NCBI RefSeq assembly: GCF_000003605.2
Contig: NW_003138538.1
Span: 1 to 20,841, forward strand
Length of the DNA: 20,841 bases
Direction of reading: 5' to 3'
Source: Saccoglossus kowalevskii
Lineage: Eukaryota; Hemichordata; Enteropneusta; Harrimaniidae
Part shown: positions 1 through 10,971 of the stretch, one piece after another
How the letters are laid out: each line of letters opens with the position of its first letter
Position numbering within the stretch: the stretch's first letter is position 1
Program-made: the position numbers and the translations under genes
Notes under the pieces: generated by a model
Told to the model about the DNA's origin: nothing
What the model saw: only the letters and a program-made list of their open reading frames with translations
Databases searched by the model: none

Positions 1-51
1 ACGTGCACACTTGAATGGGGTCAAGACGTGCACACTTGAACTGCGTCAAGA
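1..51. repeat. Tail of an upstream higher-order repeat (left window edge)
   Basis: Two monomers precede the first CATACAG phase mark. They read CACTTGAATGGGG and CACTTGAACTGCG, with TTGAA in place of the usual CTGAA. They match the position occupied by GGGGTC and CTGCG monomers just before the phase mark at 4775, 7325 and 17247, so they look like the end of a previous HOR. The array therefore continues to the left of this window. Confidence 0.7.
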
Positions 52-2825
52 CATACAGAACTCAACTGTGTCAAGACGCACACACCTGAACGGTGTCAAG
101 ACTCACACACCTGAACGGTGTCAAGACTCACACACCTGAACGGTGTCAAGACGCACACACTTGAACAGTGGAAAGACGCGCACACCTGAATATTGTCAAG
201 ACGAGCACACCTGAATGGAGTCAAGACGTGCACACCTGAATGAGGTCAAGACGTGCACACCTGAATGAGGTCAAGACGTGCACACCTGAATGAGGTCAAG
301 ACGTGCACACCTGAATGGCAGCAAGACGTACACACCTGAATGGCAGCAAGACGTGCACACCTGAATGGGGTCAAGACGTGCACACCTGAATGGCGTCAAG
401 ACATGCAAACCTGAACGGCGTCAAGACGTGCAAACCTGAACGGCGTCAAGACGTGCACACCTGAACGGCGTCAAGACGTGCACACCTGAACAGCCTCAAG
501 ACATGCACACCTGAATGGCATCAAGACGTGCACACCTGAAAGGCGTAAAGATGTGCACACCTGAATGGGGTCAAGACGTGCACACCTGGACGGTGTCAAG
601 GGGTGCACACCTGAACGGTATCAAGACATGCATACCTGTATGGTGTAAAGACGCGCACTCCTAAACGGTGTCAAGACGCGCACACCTGAATGGTGTCAAG
701 ACGCACACACCTGAACTGCGTCAAGACGCACACACCTGAACGGTGTCAAGACTCACACACCTGAATGGAGTCAAGACTCACACACCTGAAAGGCGTCAAG
801 ATGTGCATACCTGAAAGGCGTAAAGATGTGCACACCTGAACGGCGTCAAAATGTACACACCTGAACGGCATCAAGATGTGCAGACCTGAACGGCATCAAG
901 ACTTGCACACCTGAAAGGCGTCAAGATGTGCAAACCTGAACAGCATCAAGACTTGCACACCTGAACGGTGTCAAGACGCACACACCTGAAGGACATAAAG
1001 AAGTATACACCTGAATGGCATCAAGACGTGCATACCTGTACGGTGTCAAGACGCGCACTCCTGAACGGTGTCAAGACGCGCACACCTGAATGGCGTCAAG
1101 ACGTGCAAACCTGAACGGCGTCAAGAAGTGCACACCTGAATGGCGTCAAGACATGCAAACCTGAACGGCGTCAAGACGTGCAAACCTGAACGGCGTCAAG
1201 ACGTGCACACCTGAACGGCGTCAAGACGTGCACACCTGAACAGCCTCAAGACATGCACACCTGAATGGCATCAAGACGTGCACACCTGAAAGGCGTAAAG
1301 ATGTGCACACCTGAATGGGGTCAAGACGTGCACACCTGGACGGCGTCAAGGCGTGCACACCTGAACGGTATCAAGACATGCACACCTGAATGGCGTCAAG
1401 ACGCACACACCTGAATGGCATCAAGACGTGCACACCTGAATGGCGTCAAGACGTGCACACCTGAATGGCGTCAAGACGCACACACCTGAATGGCATCAAG
1501 ACGTGCACACCTGAATGGCGTCAAGACGTGCACACCTGAACGGTTTCAAGATGCGCAAACCTGAACAGTGTCAAGACGTGCACACCTGAACGGTGTCAAG
1601 ACGTGCACACCTGAATGGCATCAAGACGTGCACACCTGAATGGAGTAAGACGTGCACACCTGAACTGCGTCAAGATGCCCACACCTGAACGGTGTCAAGA
1701 CGTGCACACCTGAATAGCGTCAAGACGTGCACACCTGAATGGCATCAAGACGTGCACACCTGAATGGCATCAAGACGTGCACACCTGAATGGCATCAAGA
1801 CGTGCACACCTGAATGGCATCAAGACGTGCACACCTGAATGGGGTCAAGACGTGCACACTTGAACTGCGTCAAGACGTGCACACTTGAACTGCGTCAAGA
1901 CGTGCAGACCTGAACGGTGTCAAGACGCACACACCTGAACGGTGTCAAGACTCACACACCTGAACGGTGTCAAGACTCACACACCTGAACGGTGTCAAGA
2001 CTCACACACCTGAACGGTGTCAAGACGCACACACCTGAACAGTGTAAAGACACGCACACCTGAATGGGGTCAAGACGTGCACACCTGAATAGCAGCAAGA
2101 CGTGCAAACCTGAATGGCAGCAAGACGTGCAAACCTGAATGGCAGCAAGACGTGCACACCTGAATGGCATCAAGACGTGCACACCTGAATGGCATCAAGA
2201 CGTGCACACCTGAATGGCATCAAGACATGCACACATGAACGGCGTCAAAATGTACACACCTGAACGGCATCAAGATGTGCAGACTTGAATGGTGTCAAGA
2301 CTTGCACACCTGAAAGGCGTCAAGATGTGCAAACCTGAACAGCATCAAGACTTGCACACCTGAACGGTGTCAAGACGCACACACCTGAAGGACATAAAGA
2401 AGTATACACCTGAATGGCATCAAGACGTGCATACCTGTACGGTGTCAAGACGCGCACTCCTGAACGGTGTCAAGACGTGCAAACCTGAACGGCGTCAAGA
2501 AGTGCACACCTGAATGGCGTCGAGACGTGCAAACCTGAACGGCGTCAAGACGTGCAAACATGAACGGCGTCAAGACGTGCACACCTGAACGGCGTCAAGA
2601 CGTGCACACCTGAACAGCCTCAAGACATGCACACCTGAATGGCATCAAGACGTGCACACCTGAAAGGCGTAAAGATGTGCACACCTGAATGGGGTCAAGA
2701 CGTGCACACCTGGACGGTGTCAAGGCGTGCACACCTGAACGGTATCAAGACATGCACACCTGAATGGGGTAAAGACGTGCACACCTGAATGGGGTCAAGA
2801 CGTGCACACCTGAATGGTGTCAAGA
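52..2825. repeat. Higher-order repeat copy 1 (HOR1, 2774 bp, A half plus B half)
   Basis: This copy runs from one CATACAG monomer to the next. Its A half has the TATTG/GAGCAC monomer at 191, three TGAGGTC monomers (241, 266, 291), two GCAGC monomers, a CCTAAACGG monomer near 660, and the diagnostic GGACATAAAG monomer at 991. A shared cassette then runs to GGTATC at 1367. The B half has CGGTTTC at 1541, a 24-bp GAGTAAG monomer near 1645, two CACTTGAACTGCG monomers, GCAGC monomers near 2090-2150, a CACATGAAC monomer at 2231 and the second diagnostic monomer at 2390. Two private variants in the tail, GTCGAGACG near 2519 and AAACATGAACGG near 2556, recur only in HOR2. The A half closely matches HOR3 and lacks one TGAGGTC and one GGCGTC monomer relative to it. 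Confidence 0.85.
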
Positions 2826-4774
2826 CATACAGACCTCAACTGTGTCAAGACGCACACACCTGAACGGTGTCAAGACTCACACACCTGAATGGAGTCAAGA
2901 CTCACACACCTGAAAGGCATCAAGATGTGCATACCTGAAAGGCGTAAAGATGTGCACACCTGAATGGCGTCAAGATGTGCACACCTGAATGGCGTCAAGA
3001 CGTGCACACCTGAATGGTGTCAATACGCACACACCTGAACTGCGTCAAGACGCACACACCTGAACGGTGTCAAGACTCACACACCTGAATGGAGTCAAGA
3101 CTCACACACCTGAAAGGCGTCAAGATGTGCATACCTGAAAGGCGTAAAGATGTGCACACCTGAACGGCGTCAAAATGTACACACCTGAACGGCATCAAGA
3201 TGTGCAGACCTGAACGGCATCAAGACTTGCACACCTGAAAGGCGTCAAGATGTGCAAACCTGAACAGCATCAAGACTTGCACACCTGAACGGTGTCAAGA
3301 CGCACACACCTGAAGGACATAAAGAAGTATACACCTGAATGGCATCAAGACGTGCATACCTGTACGGTGTCAAGACGCGCACTCCTGAACGGTGTCAAGA
3401 CGCGCACACCTGAATGGCGTCAAGACGTGCAAACCTGAACGGCGTCAAGAAGTGCACACCTGAATGGCGTCAAGACATGCAAACCTGAACGGCGTCAAGA
3501 CGTGCAAACCTGAACGGCGTCAAGACGTGCACACCTGAACGGCGTCAAGACGTGCACACCTGAACAGCCTCAAGACATGCACACCTGAATGGCATCAAGA
3601 CGTGCACACCTGAAAGGCGTAAAGATGTGCACACCTGAATGGGGTCAAGACGTGCACACCTGGACGGTGTCAAGGCGTGCACACCTGAACGGTATCAAGA
3701 CATGCACACCTGAATGGCGTCAAGACGCACACACCTGAATGGCATCAAGACGTGCACACCTGAATGGTGTCAAGACGTGCACACCTGAATGGCGTCAAGA
3801 CGCACACACCTGAATGGCATCAAGACATGCACACCTGAATGGCATCAAGACGTGCACACCTGAACGGTTTCAAGATGCGCAAACCTGAACGGTGTCAAGA
3901 CGTGCACACCTGAACGGTGTCAAGACGTGCACACCTGAATGGCATCAAGACGTGCACACCTGAATGGAGTAAGACGTGCACACCTGAACTGCGTCAAGAT
4001 GCCCACACCTGAACGGTGTCAAGACACGCACACCTGAATAGCGTCAAGACGTGCAAACCTGAATGGCAGCAAGACGTGCAAACCTGAATGGCAGCAAGAC
4101 GTGCACACCTGAATGGCATCAAGACGTGCACACCTGAATGGCATCAAGACGTGCACACCTGAATGGCATCAAGACATGCACACATGAACGGCGTCAAAAT
4201 GTACACACCTGAACGGCATCAAGATGTGCAGACTTGAATGGTGTCAAGACTTGCACACCTGAAAGGCGTCAAGATGTGCAAACCTGAACAGCATCAAGAC
4301 TTGCACACCTGAACGGTGTCAAGACGCACACACCTGAAGGACATAAAGAAGTATACACCTGAATGGCATCAAGACGTGCATACCTGTACGGTGTCAAGAC
4401 GCGCACTCCTGAACGGTGTCAAGACGTGCAAACCTGAACGGCGTCAAGAAGTGCACACCTGAATGGCGTCGAGACGTGCAAACCTGAACGGCGTCAAGAC
4501 GTGCAAACATGAACGGCGTCAAGACGTGCACACCTGAACGGCGTCAAGACGTGCACACCTGAACAGCCTCAAGACATGCACACCTGAATGGCATCAAGAC
4601 GTGCACACCTGAAAGGCGTAAAGATGTGCACACCTGAATGGGGTCAAGACGTGCACACCTGGACGGTGTCAAGGCGTGCACACCTGAACGGTATCAAGAC
4701 ATGCACACCTGAATGGGGTAAAGACGTGCACACCTGAATGGGGTCAAGACGTGCACACCTGAACTGCGTCAAGA
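2826..4774. repeat. Higher-order repeat copy 2 (HOR2, 1949 bp, shortened in both halves)
   Basis: This is the shortest complete copy. The A half is only 489 bp from phase mark to diagnostic monomer (3315), against about 940-965 bp in HOR1, 3, 4, 6 and 7. The TATTG, TGAGGTC and CCTAAACGG monomers are missing. It carries GTCAATACG at about 3019, shared only with HOR5 (11838). In the B half, CGGTTTC (3865) to the diagnostic monomer (4339) is 474 bp, against 849 bp in HOR1, a loss of 375 bp or 15 monomers. The join near 4038 looks like fusion of a GAATAGCGTC monomer to the GCAGC region. The tail from about 4180 to 4774 repeats the HOR1 tail at a constant shift of 1949 bp, including its two private variants. 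Confidence 0.82.
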
Positions 4775-7324
4775 CATACAGACCTCAACTGTGTCAAGAC
4801 GCACACACCTGAACGGTGTCAAGACTCACACACCTGAACGGTGTCAAGACGCACACACCTGAACAGTGGAAAGACGCGCACACCTGAATATTGTCAAGAC
4901 GAGCACACCTGAATGGAGTCAAGACATGCACACCTGAATGAGGTCAAGACGTGCACACCTGAATGAGGTCAAGACGTGCACACCTGAATGAGGTCAAGAC
5001 GTGCACACCTGAATGAGGTCAAGACGTGCACACCTGAATGGCAGCAAGACGTACACACCTGAATGGCAGCAAGACGTGCACACCTGAATGGGGTCAAGAC
5101 GTGCACACCTGAATGGCGTCAAGACGTGCACACCTGAATGGCGTCAAGACATGCAAACCTGAACGGCGTCAAGACGTGCAAACCTGAACGGCGTCAAGAC
5201 GTGCACACCTGAACGGCGTCAAGACGTGCACACCTGAACAGCCTCAAGACATGCACACCTGAATGGCATCAAGACGTGCACACCTGAAAGGCGTAAAGAT
5301 GTGCACACCTGAATGGGGTCAAGACGTGCACACCTGGACGGTGTCAAGGGGTGCACACCTGAACGGTATCAAGACATGCATACCTGTATGGTGTAAAGAC
5401 GCGCACTCCTAAACGGTGTCAAGACGCGCACACCTGAATGGTGTCAAGACGCACACACCTGAACTGCGTCAAGACGCACACACCTGAACGGTGTCAAGAC
5501 TCACACACCTGAATGGAGTCAAGACTCACACACCTGAAAGGCGTCAAGATGTGCATACCTGAAAGGCGTAAAGATGTGCACACCTGAACGGCGTCAAAAT
5601 GTACACACCTGAACGGCATCAAGATGTGCAGACCTGAACGGCATCAAGACTTGCACACCTGAAAGGCGTCAAGATGTGCAAACCTGAACAGCATCAAGAC
5701 TTGCACACCTGAACGGTGTCAAGACGCACACACCTGAAGGACATAAAGAAGTATACACCTGAATGGCATCAAGACGTGCATACCTGTACGGTGTCAAGGC
5801 GTGCACACCTGAACGGTATCAAGACATGCACACCTGAATGGCGTCAAGACGCACACACCTGAAATGGCATCAAGACGTGCACACCTGAATGGCGTCAAGA
5901 CGTGCACACCTGAATGGCGTCAAGACGTGCACACCTGAATGGCATCAAGACGCACACACCTGAATGGCATCAAGACGTGCACACCTGAATGGCGTCAAGA
6001 CGTGCACACCTGAACGGTTTCAAGATGCGCAAACCTGAACAGTGTCAAGACGTGCACACCTGAACGGTGTCAAGACGTGCACACCTGAATGGCATCAAGA
6101 CGTGCACACCTGAATGGAGTAAGACGTGCACACCTGAACTGCGTCAAGATGCCCACACCTGAACGGTGTCAAGACGTGCACACCTGAATAGCGTCAAGAC
6201 GTGCACACCTGAATGGCATCAAGACGTGCACACCTGAATGGCATCAAGACGTGCACACCTGAATGGCATCAAGACGTGCACACCTGAATGGCATCAAGAC
6301 GTGCACACCTGAATGGGGTCAAGACGTGCACACTTGAACTGCGTCAAGACGTGCACACTTGAACTGCGTCAAGACGTGCAGACCTGAACGGTGTCAAGAC
6401 GCACACACCTGAACGGTGTCAAGACTCACACACCTGAACGGTGTCAAGACTCACACACCTGAACGGTGTCAAGACTCACACACCTGAACGGTGTCAAGAC
6501 GCACACACCTGAACAGTGTAAAGACACGCACACCTGAATGGGGTCAAGACGTGCACACCTGAATAGCAGCAAGACGTGCAAACCTGAATGGCAGCAAGAC
6601 GTGCAAACCTGAATGGCAGCAAGACGTGCAAACCTGAATGGCAGCAAGACGTGCACACCTGAATGGCATCAAGACGTGCACACCTGAATGGCATCAAGAC
6701 GTGCACACCTGAATGGCATCAAGACATGCACACATGAACGGCGTCAAAATGTACACACCTGAACGGCATCAAGATGTGCAGACTTGAATGGTGTCAAGAC
6801 TTGCACACCTGAAAGGCGTCAAGATGTGCAAACCTGAACAGCATCAAGACTTGCACACCTGAACGGTGTCAAGACGCACACACCTGAAGGACATAAAGAA
6901 GTATACACCTGAATGGCATCAAGACGTGCATACCTGTACGGTGTCAAGACGCGCACTCCTGAACGGTGTCAAGACGTGCAAACCTGAACGGCGTCAAGAA
7001 GTGCACACCTGAATGGCGTCAAGACATGCAAACCTGAACGGCGTCAAGACGTGCAAACCTGAACGGCGTCAAGACGTGCACACCTGAACGGCGTCAAGAC
7101 GTGCACACCTGAACAGCCTCAAGACATGCACACCTGAATGGCATCAAGACGTGCACACCTGAAAGGCGTAAAGATGTGCACACCTGAATGGGGTCAAGAC
7201 GTGCACACCTGGACGGTGTCAAGGCGTGCACACCTGGACGGTGTCAAGGCGTGCACACCTGAATGGGGTAAAGACGTGCACACCTGAATGGGGTCAAGAC
7301 GTGCACACCTGAACTGCGTCAAGA
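4775..7324. repeat. Higher-order repeat copy 3 (HOR3, 2550 bp)
   Basis: The A half resembles HOR1, with four rather than three TGAGGTC monomers (4939-5039), CCTAAACGG near 5408 and the diagnostic monomer at 5739. The cassette after it is cut short: GGTATC follows 76 bp later (5815) instead of 376 bp in HOR1. This is an exact 12-monomer loss at a GGTGTCAAG shared by both ends. A 26-bp monomer with GAAATGGC lies near 5869. The B half (CGGTTTC at 6015, CACATGAAC at 6731, diagnostic monomer at 6889) has one extra GCAGC monomer near 6600-6640. The tail has a doubled GGACGGTGTCAAGG monomer at 7211-7250 and no GGTATC monomer there. Confidence 0.85.
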
Positions 7325-8784
7325 CATACAGACCTCAACTGTGTCAAGACGCACACACCTGAACGGTGTCAAGACTCACACACCTGAACGGTGTCAAGAC
7401 GCACACACCTGAACAGTGGAAAGACGCGCACACCTGAATATTGTCAAGACGAGCACACCTGAATGGAGTCAAGACGTGCACACCTGAATGAGGTCAAGAC
7501 GTGCACACCTGAATGAGGTCAAGACGTGCACACCTGAATGAGGTCAAGACGTGCACACCTGAATGGCAGCAAGACGTACACACCTGAATGGCAGCAAGAC
7601 GTGCACACCTGAATGGGGTCAAGACGTGCACACCTGAATGGCGTCAAGACGTGCACACCTGAATGGCGTCAAGACATGCAAACCTGAACGGCGTCAAGAC
7701 GTGCAAACCTGAACGACGTCAAGACGTGCACACCTGAACGGCGTCAAGACGTGCACACCTGAACAGCCTCAAGACATGCACACCTGAATGGCATCAAGAC
7801 GTGCACACCTGAAAGGCGTAAAGATGTGCACACCTGAATGGGGTCAAGACGTGCACACCTGGACGGTGTCAAGGGGTGCACACCTGAACGGTATCAAGAC
7901 ATGCATACCTGTATGGTGTAAAGACGCGCACTCCTAAACGGTGTCAAGACGCGCACACCTGAATGGTGTCAAGACGCACACACCTGAACTGCGTCAAGAC
8001 GCACACACCTGAACGGTGTCAAGACGCACACACCTGAACGGTGTCAAGACTCACACACCTGAATGGAGTCAAGACTCACACACCTGAAAGGCGTCAAGAT
8101 GTGCATACCTGAAAGGCGTAAAGATGTGCACACCTGAACGGCGTCAAAATGTACACACCTGAACGGCATCAAGATGTGCAGACCTGAACGGCATCAAGAC
8201 TTGCACACCTGAAAGGCGTCAAGATGTGCAAACCTGAACAGCATCAAGACTTGCACACCTGAACGGTGTCAAGACGCACACACCTGAAGGACATAAAGAA
8301 GTATACACCTGAATGGCATCAAGACGTGCATACCTGTACGGTGTCAAGACGCGCACTCCTGAACGGTGTCAAGACGCGCACACCTGAATGGCGTCAAGAC
8401 GTGCAAACCTGAACGGCGTCAAGAAGTGCACACCTGAATGGCGTCAAGACATGCAAACCTGAACGGCGTCAAGACGTGCAAACCTGAACGGCGTCAAGAC
8501 GTGCACACCTGAACGGCGTCAAGACGTGCACACCTGAACAGCCTCAAGACATGCACACCTGAATGGCATCAAGACGTGCACACCTGAAAGGCGTAAAGAT
8601 GTGCACACCTGAATGGGGTCAAGACGTGCACACCTGGACGGTGTCAAGGCGTGCACACCTGAACGGTATCAAGACATGCACACCTGAATGGCGTCAAGAC
8701 GCACACACCTGAATGGCATCAAGACGTGCACACCTGAATGGCGTCAAGACGTGCACACCTGAATGGCGTCAAGACGCACACACC

Positions 8785-9134
8785 TGAATGGCATCAAGAC
8801 GTGCACACCTGAATGGCGTCAAGACGTGCACACCTGAACGGTTTCAAGATGCGCAAACCTGAACGGTGTCAAGACGTGCACACCTGAACGGTGTCAAGAC
8901 GTGCACACCTGAATGGCATCAAGACGTGCACACCTGAATGGAGTAAGACGTGCACACACCTGAATGGCATCAAGACGTGCACACCTGAATGGCGTCAAGA
9001 CGTGCACACCTGAACGGTTTCAAGATGCGCAAACCTGAACGGTGTCAAGACGTGCACACCTGAACGGTGTCAAGACGTGCACACCTGAATGGCATCAAGA
9101 CGTGCACACCTGAATGGAGTAAGACGTGCACACC
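8785..9134. repeat. Tandem duplication of about 176 bp (7 monomers) with a 2-bp misaligned junction
   Basis: TGAATGGCATC at 8785 recurs at 8961 and both copies include CGGTTTC and end in the 24-bp GAGTAAG monomer. The first copy is 176 bp and the second 174 bp. The difference is an extra AC in GTGCACACACC at the join (8951-8960), as if the exchange slipped by one CA step. Seven monomers would be 175 bp; the 24-bp monomer and the extra AC explain 176. Confidence 0.8.
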
Positions 9135-10258
9135 TGAACTGCGTCAAGATGCCCACACCTGAACGGTGTCAAGACGTGCACACCTGAATAGCGTCAAGAC
9201 GTGCACACCTGAATGGCATCAAGACGTGCACACCTGAATGGCATCAAGACGTGCACACCTGAATGGCATCAAGACGTGCACACCTGATGGCATCAAGACG
9301 TGCACACCTGAATGGGGTCAAGACGTGCACACTTGAACTGCGTCAAGACGTGCACACTTGAACTGCGTCAAGACGTGCAGACCTGAACGGTGTCAAGACG
9401 CACACACGTGAACGGTGTCAAGACTCACACACCTGAACGGTGTCAAGACTCACACACCTGAACGGTGTCAAGACGCACACACCTGAACAGTGTAAAGACA
9501 CGCACACCTGAATGGGGTCAAGACGTGCACACCTGAATAGCAGCAAGACGTGCAAACCTGAATGGCAGCAAGACGTGCAAACCTGAATGGCAGCAAGACG
9601 TGCACACCTGAATGGCATCAAGACGTGCACACCTGAATGGCATCAAGACGTGCACACCTGAATGGCATCAAGACATGCACACATGAACGGCGTCAAAATG
9701 TACACACCTGAACGGCATCAAGATGTGCAGACTTGAATGGTGTCAAGACTTGCACACCTGAAAGGCGTCAAGATGTGCAAACCTGAACAGCATCAAGACT
9801 TGCACACCTGAACGGTGTCAAGACGCACACACCTGAAGGACATAAAGAAGTATACACCTGAATGGCATCAAGACGTGCATACCTGTACGGTGTCAAGACG
9901 CGCACTCCTGAACGGTGTCAAGACGCGCACACCTGAATGGCGTCAAGACGTGCAAACCTGAACGGCGTCAAGAAGTGCACACCTGAATGGCGTCAAGAAA
10001 TGCAAACCTGAACGGCGTCAAGACGTGCAAACCTGAACGGCGTCAAGACGTGCACACCTGAACGGCGTCAAGACGTGCACACCTGAACAGCCTCAAGACA
10101 TGCACACCTGAATGGCATCAAGACGTGCACACCTGAAAGGCGTAAAGATGTGCACACCTGAATGGGGTCAAGACGTGCACACCTGGACGGTGTCAAGGCG
10201 TGCACACCTGAACGGTATCAAGACATGCACACCTGAATGGCGTCAAGACGCACACACC

Positions 10259-10906
10259 TGAATGGCATCAAGACGTGCACACCTGAATGGTGTCAAGACG
10301 TGCACACCTGAATGGCGTCAAGACGCACACACCTGAATGGCATCAAGACATGCACACCTGAATGGCATCAAGACGTGCACACCTGAACGGTTTCAAGATG
10401 CGCAAACCTGAACGGTGTCAAGACGTGCACACCTGAACGGTGTCAAGACGTGCACACCTGAATGGCATCAAGACGTGCACACCTGAATGGAGTAAGACGT
10501 GCACACCTGAACTGCGTCAAGATGCCCACACCTGAACGGTGTCAAGACGTGCACACCTGAATAGCGTCAAGACGTGCACACCTGAATGGCATCAAGACGT
10601 GCACACCTGAATGGTGTCAAGACGTGCACACCTGAATGGCGTCAAGACGCACACACCTGAATGGCATCAAGACGTGCACACCTGAATGGCATCAAGACGT
10701 GCACACCTGAACGGTTTCAAGATGCGCAAACCTGAACGGTGTCAAGACGTGCACACCTGAACGGTGTCAAGACGTGCACACCTGAATGGCATCAAGACGT
10801 GCACACCTGAATGGAGTAAGACGTGCACACCTGAACTGCGTCAAGATGCCCACACCTGAACGGTGTCAAGACGTGCACACCTGAATAGCGTCAAGACGTG
10901 CACACC
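10259..10906. repeat. Tandem duplication of 324 bp (13 monomers)
   Basis: TGAATGGCATC at 10259 recurs at 10583 and again starts the following monomer at 10907, with CGGTTTC at 10388 and 10712. The unit is 13 monomers less one base, because it includes the 24-bp GAGTAAG monomer. The copies differ at few sites, such as GACATG in the first (about 10346) against GACGTG in the second. Confidence 0.78.
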
Positions 10907-10971
10907 TGAATGGCATCAAGACGTGCACACCTGAATGGCGTCAAGACGTGCACACCTGAACTGCGTCAAGA

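Larger units (their letters stand above)
7325..10971. repeat. Higher-order repeat copy 4 (HOR4, 3647 bp, one full copy plus an extra partial B half)
   Basis: A regular A half (TATTG at 7439, CCTAAACGG near 7933, diagnostic monomer at 8289) has one extra GACGCAC monomer near 8016-8040. The B half contains a tandem duplication of about 176 bp that gives two CGGTTTC monomers (8839, 9015). It ends at the diagnostic monomer at 9838. A further partial B segment follows, with CGGTTTC at 10388 and again at 10712, before the next phase mark at 10972. Rare variants are CCTGATGGC (24 bp) near 9285, CACGTG at 9405-9410, AACGACGTC near 7713 (shared with HOR6) and GTCAAGAAATGC near 9992 (shared with HOR5). 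Confidence 0.82.

Noticed and set aside
1970-2182. Minus-strand reading frame of 70 codons, with near-copies at 6444-6656, 6494-6706, 9418-9630, 14064-14279, 15391-15603, 16391-16603 and 19115-19327
   Set aside because: It is a by-product of the repeat. TCA at monomer positions 13-15 gives a minus-strand stop in each frame every 75 bp, and the frame stays open only where GCAGCAAG or GTAAAG variants happen to replace it. The start is GTG (CAC at 2180-2182), the product is a 25-residue periodic string, and the copies exist because the DNA was duplicated.
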